Assembly (NCBI RefSeq): GCF_003946675.1
Contig: NZ_RHOT01000012.1
Location: forward strand, 1 to 61,582
From: Lapidilactobacillus gannanensis
GTDB taxonomy: Bacteria; Bacillota; Bacilli; Lactobacillales; Lactobacillaceae
Length of the DNA stretch: 61,582 bases
Direction of reading: 5' to 3'
The notes under the pieces are model-generated. The model was given only the letters and a program-made list of their open reading frames with translations. It ran no database searches and was not told where the DNA came from. Shown piece by piece: positions 26,800 to 36,008 of this stretch (the stretch's first letter is position 1; the number at the start of each line of letters is the position of its first letter). Made by a program: the position numbers and the translations under genes.

Positions 26800-27551
26800 C
26801 ACGGTTGCACCTCCACCTGATTTGCACCCGGCTGAACCATCAACACCGTAATATTATCAAGGCCACCATTGGCATTTGCTTGAACAACCAATCGTTGTGC
26901 TCGCTCTTTATTAGGTACCTCCGCTTTTAAAATATCGGTAATCAATTCGTCAGGGACCATATTAGTCAAGCCATCACTACAAAGTAAAAATAAATCGTTG
27001 GCTTGCCATTCCCCTTCGCGAAAATCAGGCTGAACATCCTTGGAGACACCTAATGTTCGAGTAATCACATTTTTCTGAGGATGATGTTTAGCTTCCTCCG
27101 GACTGATTTTGCCATATTTGACTAACTCATTGACCAAAGAATGATCCTCAGTAATTTGGGTCAATTGTTGATCGCGCCACAAATAACCGCGGCTATCACC
27201 AATGTTCGTCATTAAATAATGTTGTTGCCAAATCATAATAGCCACGAAAGTCGTGCCCATCCCATTAAGATCTGCAAAACGACTAGAAGCATTAATAATG
27301 CGGTCATTTTCATCGGTCAATTCATTCTGTAACCAATCACTTAATTGCTGACTATCGTGGAGATCCGTTAATTTGAAATCATGACCAATTTGTGAGACAG
27401 CCATCTCGGAAGCCACATCGCCACCTAAATGACCACCCATACCATCAGCAACAATTGCAAAAAGTACCCCGGCCTTATTTTGAAAAGCGGCCACATAGTC
27501 TTGATTATTGGCGCGTTTTTTACCAATGTCCGTTAAATAAGTGACATCCAT
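26799..27551 (-). CDS. pppL: PP2C-family protein phosphatase PppL/PrpC
   Basis: A 250-residue PPM/PP2C phosphatase that dephosphorylates StkP and its targets. Metal-site motifs are ADGMGGHLGG near residue 36, NIGDSRGYL near 116, CSDGLTNMV near 192 and DNITVL near 230. It lies immediately upstream of stkP with a one-base overlap, so the opposing activities are translationally coupled. It is cytoplasmic and Mg/Mn-dependent. It begins 17 bases after rsmB. Confidence 0.95.
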   Translation of the reverse strand: MDVTYLTDIGKKRANNQDYVAAFQNKAGVLFAIVADGMGGHLGGDVASEMAVSQIGHDFKLTDLHDSQQLSDWLQNELTDENDRIINASSRFADLNGMGTTFVAIMIWQQHYLMTNIGDSRGYLWRDQQLTQITEDHSLVNELVKYGKISPEEAKHHPQKNVITRTLGVSKDVQPDFREGEWQANDLFLLCSDGLTNMVPDELITDILKAEVPNKERAQRLVVQANANGGLDNITVLMVQPGANQVEVQP

Positions 27552-27568
27552 TTTTTCACCATCTCATG

Positions 27569-28912
27569 TTATTGAATTCGTTTCAGACAAGCAATGAAAA
27601 AGCCATCACTATTCTCGTCATCCATTAATAATTGAAAGTTCTTTTGATCGCCAGTCCAATTGAGTGCTTGTGCTGCTGCAACTGGAACTGCCTCAAAGTT
27701 AGGCTGATTTTCTAAAAATTGCGCGACAACATCTTGGTTTTCCGCAGCAATAATTGTACAAGTACTATAAACCAGTAAACCACCAACTTTAAGCTTTGGC
27801 GCAACTGCCGCTAAAATTGCTGCTTGCACTTTAGGCAAACCGGCAATTTGTTCAGCCGTTTTTGCATAGCGGATTTCGGGTTTACGCCGCAACAAACCTA
27901 GTCCCGAACAAGGTGCATCCACCAAAATCCGGTCAAAACTTGCATCAGGATAGGCGGTATCCACTTGGCGTGCATCTAACAATTTTGTTTGAATGCGATT
28001 GCTAACACCCAAGCGCTCGGCATTACGGCGAATTAAATCGAGCTTGTGCTGATGAATGTCTAAAGCCACCACATGACCACCTGAATGTGGATCTAGATAT
28101 TCCGCAATATGTGTAGTTTTGCCACCAGGTGCAGCACAAGCATCAAGTACGACTTGATTTGATTTCACTTGTAAGCTTGGTGCTACTAGCATTGAACTCT
28201 CATCTTGCACAGTGAATTCACCAGCCGCAAAAGCCGGATCCTGGGCAAAGTTACCACCTTCAGCACGCAAACCTGCCTGACTCAAGGGACTTTCCGTCAG
28301 TGTAGGATGATCAGGTAATAATTCGGCTAATAACGTGGCCCGATCAGTTTTAACCGTGTTAACGCGAATTGACGCAAACGGTGGTTGATTGATCACTGCA
28401 AAAAGCTGTTCGCATCTAGCTAACCCATACTGTTCAACCAAACGCTGGGTCAGCCACAAAGGTACACTGCCAGTAATACTAAGTCGTTGGATTGGGTCAC
28501 TGATTGTTGTGTAATCTGCCTCACCATGCCGCTGTACTTGCCGTAAAATAGCATTAACTAAATTAGCATAACGCCCACCATCACGTTTTTTGGCAATTGC
28601 GGTTGCTTCGTTAAAAATCGCATGAGCAGGAATTTTATCAAGAAATAAAAATTGATAAAGCGCGACCCGCAAGTCGACTTGTACCCAAAGTGGTAATTGC
28701 TCTGGATGCTTAGCAAATTGCTGCCAATTATAATCCAAGCGTAATTGCCACTGGATTGTGCCATATAGCAATCTTGTAACTAATTTCTGATCAACTAGAC
28801 TTAAATGCTCACGATTTAGCACCTGATTCAATTCCAAGTTAGCATATTGTTGTTTGTTAATAATGTTTTCTAATAAATTAACAGTTAACGCCCTTGTTGT
28901 TTGTTTTGCCAT
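27569..28912 (-). CDS. rsmB: 16S rRNA m5C967 methyltransferase RsmB
   Basis: A 447-residue methyltransferase with an N-terminal NusB-like RNA-binding domain (about 5-135) and a C-terminal Rossmann domain. S-adenosylmethionine motif DACAAPGGKTTHIAE is near residue 255, and the two catalytic cysteines are in VDAPCSGLGLL and YSTCTI. Length is standard. The ATG overlaps the fmt TAA (TAATG) with AGGTGG seven bases ahead, so translation is coupled to fmt. Confidence 0.95.
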   Translation of the reverse strand: MAKQTTRALTVNLLENIINKQQYANLELNQVLNREHLSLVDQKLVTRLLYGTIQWQLRLDYNWQQFAKHPEQLPLWVQVDLRVALYQFLFLDKIPAHAIFNEATAIAKKRDGGRYANLVNAILRQVQRHGEADYTTISDPIQRLSITGSVPLWLTQRLVEQYGLARCEQLFAVINQPPFASIRVNTVKTDRATLLAELLPDHPTLTESPLSQAGLRAEGGNFAQDPAFAAGEFTVQDESSMLVAPSLQVKSNQVVLDACAAPGGKTTHIAEYLDPHSGGHVVALDIHQHKLDLIRRNAERLGVSNRIQTKLLDARQVDTAYPDASFDRILVDAPCSGLGLLRRKPEIRYAKTAEQIAGLPKVQAAILAAVAPKLKVGGLLVYSTCTIIAAENQDVVAQFLENQPNFEAVPVAAAQALNWTGDQKNFQLLMDDENSDGFFIACLKRIQ

Positions 28913-29859
28913 TATTCAACCACCTGTTGGCCCGCGACGAATTCGTCTAAGTAGCCATTCATAAAATTACTAATCGGCATCGGCTTTTTACCTGCCGGCT
29001 GGATTGTCTTAATTGCCCAAACGGAACCAGTTCCGGCGGACAACCAAAGTTGTTTTTTATCAGCTTTGACCACAAATCCGGGCGCTAAACTAGTTGATAA
29101 ATCTGCGACAGCACTGTCCCAAATTTTAACCCGCTGACCAGCTAATTCCAAATAGGCAATTGGTTCTGGTCGTAACGCACGAACTTTATCAACTAATTGT
29201 TTAGCTGATTGTTGCAAATTCAATTGCTCTTCTTCAGGTTTAATATTAGGTGCAAAGGTCACTTGTTCAGGATCTTGCGGCACCTTGATCATCGTGCCCG
29301 CAATAATTTTCGGTAAAGTTGTTAACAATAAGTCACGACCTGCTAGACTTAACTTCTGGAAAACTGCCGCATTATCATCAGTAGCGTCAATTGGCACTTT
29401 TACTTGACTGATCATATCGCCAGCATCCATCTTAGCAACCATTTCCATAATCGTGACGCCAGTTTCACTATCGCCATTCATAATTGCCCGTTGAATTGGG
29501 GCACCACCACGATATTTTGGTAATAATGAGCCATGAACGTTTAGTGGCAATATCTTGGCAGCAGCTAGTAGTGATTTGGGTAAAAATTGACCAAAAGCGG
29601 CCGTAATCAATAAGTCCGGTTGTAAAGCAATTAGTTCGGCCAATTCTTGACTCTTACTTAATCGAGCTGGCTGATAAATTTTAATTCCTAAAGCAGTTGC
29701 CGCAACTTTAACTGGTGAAGGTGTTAAGACGTGTTTGCGACCAACTGGTTTATCTGGTTGCGTCACGACTGCCAGAATCTCATATTCAGGTTGGGCTGCT
29801 AAAGCCTGTAAGATGGGCACGGCAAAGTCCGGTGTCCCCATGAAAATGATTGATGTCAT
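28912..29859 (-). CDS. fmt: Methionyl-tRNA formyltransferase
   Basis: A 315-residue enzyme formylating initiator Met-tRNA with 10-formyl-THF. Motifs are FMGTPDFAVPIL at the N-terminus and the catalytic NVHGSLLPKYRGGAP stretch near residue 108, followed by the OB-fold C-terminal tRNA-binding domain from about 205. AGGAG precedes ATG. It lies 29 bases after priA, the usual Firmicutes order priA-fmt-rsmB. The def gene is not present here. Confidence 0.96.
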   Translation of the reverse strand: MTSIIFMGTPDFAVPILQALAAQPEYEILAVVTQPDKPVGRKHVLTPSPVKVAATALGIKIYQPARLSKSQELAELIALQPDLLITAAFGQFLPKSLLAAAKILPLNVHGSLLPKYRGGAPIQRAIMNGDSETGVTIMEMVAKMDAGDMISQVKVPIDATDDNAAVFQKLSLAGRDLLLTTLPKIIAGTMIKVPQDPEQVTFAPNIKPEEEQLNLQQSAKQLVDKVRALRPEPIAYLELAGQRVKIWDSAVADLSTSLAPGFVVKADKKQLWLSAGTGSVWAIKTIQPAGKKPMPISNFMNGYLDEFVAGQQVVE

Positions 29860-29888
29860 GTTTTTTACTCCTTAATTTAAGAAGGCCA

Positions 29889-32291
29889 CTAAGAGAATTG
29901 CAACGGCTCACGATCAATCCGCAACTGAAAACCAGATTCTTTTTGCATCGTCTGGGTTAATTGTTGTAAGGCTGCAAATAACTTGGGTTCTTGCTTATAT
30001 TTAATAATTAATTGATAGTAATAGCGATTGTTAATTCGAGCGATCATCTGCGGCACTGGGCCTAAAACAACTGCTTGAGGAGACAAAATAGGCAACAGTT
30101 GCCGCTGAATTTGAAAAATTTTCTGAGCTGTTAAATCCTCTTGCGCATGGCTCACAGAAACAAGAATCGTGTAGTAATAAGGTGGATAGCCACCTAAATG
30201 ACGCAGATGCATTTCTTGTCGATAAAAAGTTTCATAATCCTGTTTTGCTGCTAACTGAATCGCATAATTATCGGGATTATAAGTCTGTACGATCACTTCG
30301 CCGGCTTTATTGGCACGACCAGCGCGACCACTCACCTGAGTCAATAACTGAAACGTCCGTTCACTGGCGCGAAAGTCCGGCAGACTTAGCGAGGTATCGG
30401 CATTGATCACGCCTACCAAAGTCACCTCAGGAAAATCTAGCCCTTTAGCAATCATTTGTGTCCCTAGCAAAATATCTGCTTGATGCTGACCGAATTTCTT
30501 GATAATTCGAGCGTGACCACCCTTTTTGGAAGTGGTATCCACATCCATTCGTAAAATACGAGCAGTCGGCAGTAATGCTTGTAAATCTTGTTCGACCCGC
30601 TGTGTACCAACACCAAAACTACGAATTTGACGGCTATGGCAATGTGGACATACTTGAGGAATTGGCTCTTGATGACCACAATAATGACATTTTAACGCCT
30701 GAATATCTTGATGTAGTGTCAATGAAATATCACAGTTTGGGCATTTAATCACCTGACCACAATCACGGCACATTATAAAATTAGCATACCCACGCCGATT
30801 AAGCAAAAGGATACTTTGTTCGCCCGCTGCTAACCGCTGCTGCAATGCCGTCAATAAATTGACCGATAAACTTGTTTTTCCTGACACCTTGTCTGCTTGG
30901 CGCATATCCAAAATATTAACTTGGGGCAATTGCGCAGCTTGTGGGCGTTTAGTAAGTCGTAACAATTGATAACGTCCTTTTTGGGCCCGGGCCCGTGATT
31001 CTAATGATGGAGTCGCACTGCCCAAAATTACCGGACAATGATGAATTGAGCTGCGATAAAGTGCCACATCTCGAGCGTGATAGCGCGGCATCTCCGTTTG
31101 TTTATAACTCGTCTCATGTTCTTCATCAATAACAATAACCCCAATATTTTTCAGAGGTGCAAAGACTGCTGAACGTGCACCGACAACAACCTTCGCTTCA
31201 CCTCGCTCAATTCGACGCCATTCATCAAATCGTTCCCCCGCCGACAAGCCACTATGCAAAACGGCCACTTGCTTTTGGAAACGTTGCCGCACACGATTTA
31301 CCATTTGCGGTGTTAAAGCGATTTCGGGAACCAACATTAAGGCCGTCCGACCTTTACGCAGTGCCTCAGCCAACGCTTGCAAATAAACTTCAGTCTTGCC
31401 ACTACCAGTAATTCCCTCTAATAAAAAGACTTGTTGTTGCTGAGCCACAATTTGTGGGTTAATGGCTGCTAAAGCTGTTTGTTGCTCAGCCGTCAACTGA
31501 TGTGCCGTTTCTGTTGTTTCCAGACTAGTTGGCCGTCGGTATGACTCAACTTCCTGACTAGCCAGCCATTGCTTTTTAACAGCACTTGTTAGTGTACTGC
31601 GAGAGAGTTCGGGGAGTTGCTCCTGCCAATCGGCCCAAGTACCAGTAAACGTTAAATGATCATGTAAAAAATTTAAAAGTAGTAATTGTTGCCGGGCATT
31701 CGCGCGAGTAGCGATTAACTGCGCTTGAATCATGGCTGCTGTCAACAGATTACGATAAACTAAGACTTTCTTAATGCCTAAACGCTGACTAACCTGGTAA
31801 TCGATTGTCAAAACACCTTGTTGTTCCAGAAGTTTTATTTTTTGGCCCAATTTTGGATCTAACTGAGCTGGGAATTTTCCATGCAGCGGACTATCCAACA
31901 ACGGTATCAGTGGTGAGTCAGCCGATAAAGGCGCTTTTAAACTAAAAAAACGTTGATAATTAGCACGTAAGGCATTAGGCAACATTGTTTGTAAACAACT
32001 AATTAGAAACGAGAAGGTATCTTTTGCTAACCAAGCTGCCATGTCTAAGGCTTCCTGATTAAGAACTGGTTCCAAATCAAGAATTTTACGAATTGGCTTT
32101 AATTTATCCTTAAACTCAGAAGTGTCTGCTAACTGCCAAACAAAGCCTTGACGGAGATGACCTTGACGGCCAAAAGGAACCAGCACGCGCATCCCCGGCT
32201 GCACTAAATGATCAAGTGCCTCAGGAATAGCATAGTCAAAGGGACGATTGGTTTGTTGCGCAGGAATATCAATAATAATTTGAGCAATCAT
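29889..32291 (-). CDS. priA: Primosomal protein N' (replication restart helicase PriA)
   Basis: An 800-residue 3'-5' helicase that restarts replication at repaired forks. The N-terminal 3'BD begins IIIDIPAQQTNRPFDYAIP. Walker A is LEGITGSGKTEVY, the DEEH box is DEEHETSYKQ, and the zinc domain has four CxxC pairs between CRDCGQVIKCPNC and CPHCHS. I chose the ATG at 32291, because GGGAGG lies nine bases before it; an earlier in-frame ATG 13 codons upstream has no ribosome binding site. It lies 45 bases after coaBC. Confidence 0.95.
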   Translation of the reverse strand: MIAQIIIDIPAQQTNRPFDYAIPEALDHLVQPGMRVLVPFGRQGHLRQGFVWQLADTSEFKDKLKPIRKILDLEPVLNQEALDMAAWLAKDTFSFLISCLQTMLPNALRANYQRFFSLKAPLSADSPLIPLLDSPLHGKFPAQLDPKLGQKIKLLEQQGVLTIDYQVSQRLGIKKVLVYRNLLTAAMIQAQLIATRANARQQLLLLNFLHDHLTFTGTWADWQEQLPELSRSTLTSAVKKQWLASQEVESYRRPTSLETTETAHQLTAEQQTALAAINPQIVAQQQQVFLLEGITGSGKTEVYLQALAEALRKGRTALMLVPEIALTPQMVNRVRQRFQKQVAVLHSGLSAGERFDEWRRIERGEAKVVVGARSAVFAPLKNIGVIVIDEEHETSYKQTEMPRYHARDVALYRSSIHHCPVILGSATPSLESRARAQKGRYQLLRLTKRPQAAQLPQVNILDMRQADKVSGKTSLSVNLLTALQQRLAAGEQSILLLNRRGYANFIMCRDCGQVIKCPNCDISLTLHQDIQALKCHYCGHQEPIPQVCPHCHSRQIRSFGVGTQRVEQDLQALLPTARILRMDVDTTSKKGGHARIIKKFGQHQADILLGTQMIAKGLDFPEVTLVGVINADTSLSLPDFRASERTFQLLTQVSGRAGRANKAGEVIVQTYNPDNYAIQLAAKQDYETFYRQEMHLRHLGGYPPYYYTILVSVSHAQEDLTAQKIFQIQRQLLPILSPQAVVLGPVPQMIARINNRYYYQLIIKYKQEPKLFAALQQLTQTMQKESGFQLRIDREPLQFS

Positions 32292-32336
32292 GCCAGCACG
32301 CCTCCCTCTGTCTAATAAATCGTCAATCACAATTAC

Positions 32337-33548
32337 TTATAACTTCATATACGCACAAATTTGGTTAATCACTTCAGTTGCCATCTGACTTTTAGCCATT
32401 AATGATAAAACAACTTGATGACCATCACGAAACAGTAGCGTGCCCTGATTCTGATCAACATTAAACCCACTATCAGTTCGACCAACTGGATTGGAAATAA
32501 TTAAATCAAGATGTTTCTTGGTCAGCTTGGCGGTCGCGTTCGCCAATAAGTTTTCAGTTTCGGCTGCAAAGCCGGCCACAAACTTACCGGGATGATTGGC
32601 AGGTAAACTTGCCAAAATATCCGGATTTTTAGTTAACAATATGCTCATGGTATCTTGATCAGCTTGCTTTTTAATTTTCTGCTTGGCAGGTTGCGCACTA
32701 CGAAAATCTGCCGGTGCTGCAGCCATCAACAGTAAATCGTGCTGAACAAACTCCGCTTGTAATTGCGTCATGAGCTCAGTTGCACTAATAATTGGGATAA
32801 TGCGCGCCGGAAATGAGATTGGTCGGTTCACACTACTAATGATGGTTACCTCGGCACCAGCCGCATAAGCGGCGGCAGCCAACGCATAACCCATTTTACC
32901 AGATGAATGATTACTCAAATAACGAACAGGGTCAATTGCCTCACGAGTGCCACCAGCTGTCACTAGCACCCGCTTACCTGCTAAAGGTTGGGGCTGTGTT
33001 TGCCGCCAATAAGCTTGTTGCACCAAATTAAAAATAGTAGTTGGCTCTGGTAGCCGCCCCTTAGCTTGGTACCCTTCGGCCAAAAAGCCAGTTTCCGGCT
33101 CAAAAACCTGACGCCCATCAGCCTTTAATTGCGCTAAATTTCGTTGGGTGGCGGGTTGTTGATACATTTGATCATTCATGGCTGGAAAGAAATAAACTGG
33201 TTTGGTCGTTGCCAAGATTGCTGTTGTTGCTAAATTATCAGCCAATCCTTGGGCCACCTTAGCAATCGTATTAGCCGTTGCTGGCGCGACGACAATCAAA
33301 TCAGCCCAGATAGTCAAGTCAAGATGTGCCAGTCCTTCATCATTAGTTCCTAAATACTGATCTGTATAAACGGGATGTTGACTGACAATTGCCAGAGATT
33401 TCACGGCCACAAATTCTTGGGCCGCTGAAGTAACCACCACCTTAACTTCAGCCCCTGCTTTAATAAATAACCTTACTAATAATGGCATCTTGTAAGCTGC
33501 AATTCCACCAGTAATAATTAATAGAATATGTTTACCATGAAGATTCAT
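32337..33548 (-). CDS. coaBC: Phosphopantothenoylcysteine synthetase/decarboxylase CoaBC
   Basis: A 403-residue bifunctional coenzyme A enzyme. The N-terminal flavin-dependent decarboxylase (CoaC) has TGGIAAYKM, the VAPATANTIAKVA stretch and PAMNDQMYQQP. The C-terminal CTP-dependent synthetase (CoaB) has VTAGGTREAIDPVRYLSNHSSGKMG and AAAPADFR. I chose the ATG at 33548, six bases after GAGGTGG; an in-frame ATG five codons earlier overlaps that ribosome binding site. A terminator separates it from rpoZ upstream. Confidence 0.95.
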   Translation of the reverse strand: MNLHGKHILLIITGGIAAYKMPLLVRLFIKAGAEVKVVVTSAAQEFVAVKSLAIVSQHPVYTDQYLGTNDEGLAHLDLTIWADLIVVAPATANTIAKVAQGLADNLATTAILATTKPVYFFPAMNDQMYQQPATQRNLAQLKADGRQVFEPETGFLAEGYQAKGRLPEPTTIFNLVQQAYWRQTQPQPLAGKRVLVTAGGTREAIDPVRYLSNHSSGKMGYALAAAAYAAGAEVTIISSVNRPISFPARIIPIISATELMTQLQAEFVQHDLLLMAAAPADFRSAQPAKQKIKKQADQDTMSILLTKNPDILASLPANHPGKFVAGFAAETENLLANATAKLTKKHLDLIISNPVGRTDSGFNVDQNQGTLLFRDGHQVVLSLMAKSQMATEVINQICAYMKL

Positions 33549-33610
33549 TATAAGCCACCTCATCAGATTAGTTACGACCTAATTTTTATAAAAATAATTA
33601 TTTAATAAAT

Positions 33611-33655
33611 AAAAAAGAAACCTTCTTAAAACTCTCAGGAGTTCAGAAGGTTATA
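33611..33655 (-). terminator. Terminator between rpoZ and coaBC
   Basis: Minus-strand hairpin AACCTTCT / AGAAGGTT with inner ACTC/GAGT pairing, followed by TTCTTTTTT. It ends the gmk-rpoZ transcript, at least partly. Confidence 0.75.
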
Positions 33656-33660
33656 ATTCA

Positions 33661-33957
33661 TTAGTTATCCTGTTGATCAGTTTTCTTTTCGTTATCCTGC
33701 TCAGCTTGTTTATATTGTTCAGCTTGGTCAATCGCCTCAGCGTCTTGTTCCTTTAAATCAGACGTTGGGTCAATTTCAACTTTACCGTCTGCAATTTCTT
33801 CTAAAGCCATTCCCACAGTTTTACCTGATTTATACTTATCAAGCATTTCAAACGAACCAGATTCCAATTCGTGTGCTCGTTTTGCTGCTAAAATAGCTAA
33901 CGAATAGCGTGAGTCAACTTTTTCCAATAATTTATCAATTGGTGGATATGAAATCAT
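33661..33957 (-). CDS. rpoZ: DNA-directed RNA polymerase omega subunit
   Basis: A 98-residue omega subunit with the conserved [20 protein letters not shown] start and [10 protein letters not shown] helix. It helps fold beta' and assemble the polymerase. The C-terminus is extended by a highly charged Gln/Asp/Glu/Lys tail, typical of lactobacilli. It starts directly after gmk, with the gmk stop next to its ATG, the conserved gmk-rpoZ pair. Confidence 0.95.
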   Translation of the reverse strand: MISYPPIDKLLEKVDSRYSLAILAAKRAHELESGSFEMLDKYKSGKTVGMALEEIADGKVEIDPTSDLKEQDAEAIDQAEQYKQAEQDNEKKTDQQDN

Positions 33958-33958
33958 T

Positions 33959-34573
33959 TTAATCTTCTCCTAACATATTCTGATAAGTGTCCAACACCCG
34001 TGCTACTCGGAGATGTTCACTAGCAATAATGTGTTCAATGCGATCAACTGCTTTGTCAACTTGATCATTAACAACAGCATAATCATAGTTTGTCATTAAA
34101 TTGATTTCCTCGCGAGCCTTTTGCATTCGCTTGGCAATCGTGGCACTATCATCAGTGCCACGTTTTTCAATTCGTTTTTGCAGAATGTGTAAATCTGGTG
34201 GTGTCAAAAAGATGAAAACCCCATCACTAACCTTACTACGAACTTGCATGGCACCGCGAACTTCAATTTCTAATAAGACATCTTGGCCTTCATTGAGCAT
34301 TTGATTAACATAACGCAGCGGGGTGCCATAATAATTGCCAACATATTGGGCATACTCAAGCATACCACCTTGAGCAATTTCATCCTCAAATTCAGTCTTG
34401 GTTCTAAAATAATAGTCAGCACCATCAACCTCGCCAGGACGAGGTTGTCGTGTAGTCATGGAAATCGAGTAGCGAAATTGCTGGCCATATTTAGCCACCA
34501 TCGCCTGCCGTACTGTTCCCTTACCAACACCAGATGGACCAGATAAAACAATCAACATACCTTTTTTAGTCAT
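33959..34573 (-). CDS. gmk: Guanylate kinase
   Basis: A 204-residue kinase that phosphorylates GMP to GDP. The P-loop [14 protein letters not shown] is near residue 14, [19 protein letters not shown] near 41, and the GMP-binding [14 protein letters not shown] stretch ([14 protein letters not shown]) near 103. I chose the ATG at 34573, because AGGAG lies seven bases before it and the family starts there; an upstream in-frame ATG 37 codons earlier encodes unrelated residues. A TTGAAA-17-CATTAT promoter lies 40-65 bases upstream. Confidence 0.95.
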   Translation of the reverse strand: MTKKGMLIVLSGPSGVGKGTVRQAMVAKYGQQFRYSISMTTRQPRPGEVDGADYYFRTKTEFEDEIAQGGMLEYAQYVGNYYGTPLRYVNQMLNEGQDVLLEIEVRGAMQVRSKVSDGVFIFLTPPDLHILQKRIEKRGTDDSATIAKRMQKAREEINLMTNYDYAVVNDQVDKAVDRIEHIIASEHLRVARVLDTYQNMLGED

Positions 34574-35020
34574 GCAAAAGCTCCTAAGCCAAAAATGATT
34601 AATACTTATATAATGACCTTTTTTATGATTTTTTTCAAGTGTTTTTAAAACAAGTTGGCCCGCTTTCCAAAATACGCTCGCCAATGATTTAACAATAAAG
34701 CTGACCAGTAAATTTAATTTTGACGATATTTTCGACGATGATGGGCACTATCTAATCAGCTTAATTTAAAATTTCTCATGAAAAAGCGTAAATAAAAGTG
34801 CTAATTGACGACCCAGTCTAATTCCTTTAAGTCACCTCGTAATAACGTTGGCTAACTGAATAAGTCATCACACGATGGGCTAGCCTCGCCAGTTAGTAAA
34901 CTTAAACAATCGTTAGCACCAACTCAAAAGTAACTTTTAAACTTGAAAACTAGTATCTTCAATTAGCCCAAGGCTTTGAGTAGCCCCGCCAATTTGATCA
35001 AAAAATATTTCTGAAAAAAG
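34574..35020. other. Intergenic region between divergent gmk and SOS-type gene
   Basis: About 450 bases without a supported gene. Contents seen: the gmk promoter at the left end and a short inverted repeat GGCTAACTG / CCAGTTAG near 34849-34898. Open frames here are short, have no ribosome binding site and no recognisable product. Confidence 0.4.
34610..34638 (-). promoter_or_regulatory. Promoter of gmk-rpoZ
   Basis: Minus-strand TTGAAA (34633-34638), 17 bases, CATTAT (34610-34615), followed by a leader of about 30 bases to gmk. Confidence 0.5.
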
Positions 35021-35021
35021 C

Positions 35022-35071
35022 TTGCTTTTAGAACAAATGTTCGTATAATAAAGGGTGCAAACAAATGTTCG
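35022..35071 (+). promoter_or_regulatory. SOS-type promoter with tandem LexA-like boxes
   Basis: TTGCTT (35022-35027), 16 bases, TATAAT (35044-35049). The spacer holds GAACAAATGTTCG (35031-35043), close to the Firmicutes LexA box CGAAC-N4-GTTCG. A second site AAACAAATGTTCG (35059-35071) follows and touches the ribosome binding site. Both share the 12 bases AACAAATGTTCG. Confidence 0.7.
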
Positions 35072-35083
35072 GAGGAAAATAAA

Positions 35084-35425
35084 ATGGCGACTTTTAAACA
35101 ACTCAAACAACAAGTCAAACAGACCCTAAATTTCTTTTTTGACCTCGATAATTCAGACCAACCAACCAAAAAAATAGATGTCCAACATAATTTACCAACG
35201 ATCAATCCAGAATTATTACAAGCGCAAATGTCGGCATTAGTCACTAAACCTCAAACAGTTTCATTACAAATAAAGGCTGATCAACCTAATCGACATCAAA
35301 CCCAGTTCTTAGTTGGTCAGTTTCGCACGGTTAATTGGCAGAATGGTACCGCAGTGTTTCGAATTAGTCATAGTAATTTGATTCAACTGATTCGTTTTGA
35401 CCAAATTATTCGGATTGCCGCTTAA
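35084..35425 (+). CDS. Small YolD-like protein, probably SOS-regulated
   Basis: A 113-residue soluble protein. Its C-terminal half (about residues 60-112) resembles the YolD-like fold: a short beta-rich domain containing GQFRTVNWQNGTAVFRI and ending in LIRFDQIIRIA, as YolD proteins end in an I-x-x-x-DII-x-I strand. YolD proteins commonly accompany SOS-induced Y-family polymerases, but no polymerase gene is adjacent. The N-terminal 55 residues are charged and unlike anything I recognise. GGAGG lies eight bases before ATG, and the promoter has two LexA-like boxes. It is monocistronic, with a terminator following. The family assignment is tentative. Confidence 0.7.
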   Translation: MATFKQLKQQVKQTLNFFFDLDNSDQPTKKIDVQHNLPTINPELLQAQMSALVTKPQTVSLQIKADQPNRHQTQFLVGQFRTVNWQNGTAVFRISHSNLIQLIRFDQIIRIAA

Positions 35426-35469
35426 ATTAATTTTGTTTACCCCTTTTGTACCACTATTTAAAAAGCCGA

Positions 35470-35525
35470 AAAAAAGAAGTTACGACAACTCAACTACTGA
35501 GTTTAGTCATAACTTCTTTTTTTGC
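35470..35525. terminator. Bidirectional terminator
   Basis: AAGAAGTTACGAC / GTCATAACTTCTT stem with inner AACTCA/TGAGTT and A/T runs on both flanks. It lies between the convergent YolD-like and NUDIX genes. Confidence 0.8.
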
Positions 35526-35529
35526 CTTT

Positions 35530-36006
35530 TTAAAGATGCTGCCATTCGGGAAAACGACTGGCATGATAATCTGGCGTCGAATTTTGAATTTCTGCAACAG
35601 CTCGTAAGACTAAGGGTGACGAATTAGCTGGCGAAAGTGTTGCCAGCGATTGCCAAGTACAACCGTTGGAATCATTACGGCCATCTGCAACCTGTTCTGG
35701 TAATTGACTTTGAGCTGCGGCGAATTGAACATCAAATAACGCGAAAATATGGTGAACAGTATCAGCAACCCCCTGTTCATGAACGAAGGTATCATAAACC
35801 CGGTTATTTGTGTAGCTAATTACTTGATGACCAGTTTCTTCCTTAAATTCTCGAACCAAAGTCGTGACTAAATCTTCACCAGCTTGCTGGCTCCCACCAG
35901 GCAAATCAAAACGATTGGCATAGGGACCGGCATTTTTTTGAATGCAAAGTAATTGATCCGCTTGGCGACAGACAGCATAAACACCAAAATGTTGGCTAAC
36001 TGACAT
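35530..36006 (-). CDS. NUDIX hydrolase
   Basis: A 158-residue pyrophosphohydrolase. The Nudix box GGSQQAGEDLVTTLVREFKEETG-type motif (Gx5Ex7REUxEExGU) spans about residues 37-59, with REFKEETG intact. The substrate is unknown; it is probably a nucleoside diphosphate derivative. I chose the ATG at 36006, two bases after the recN stop; a TTG overlapping that stop is an alternative. No strong ribosome binding site is seen, so translation may be coupled to recN. Confidence 0.85.
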   Translation of the reverse strand: MSVSQHFGVYAVCRQADQLLCIQKNAGPYANRFDLPGGSQQAGEDLVTTLVREFKEETGHQVISYTNNRVYDTFVHEQGVADTVHHIFALFDVQFAAAQSQLPEQVADGRNDSNGCTWQSLATLSPANSSPLVLRAVAEIQNSTPDYHASRFPEWQHL

Positions 36007-36008
36007 TA

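Noticed and set aside
34963..35244. 93-codon minus-strand frame near the SOS promoter
   Set aside because: It overlaps the promoter and the start of the YolD-like gene on the opposite strand and has no ribosome binding site or family.
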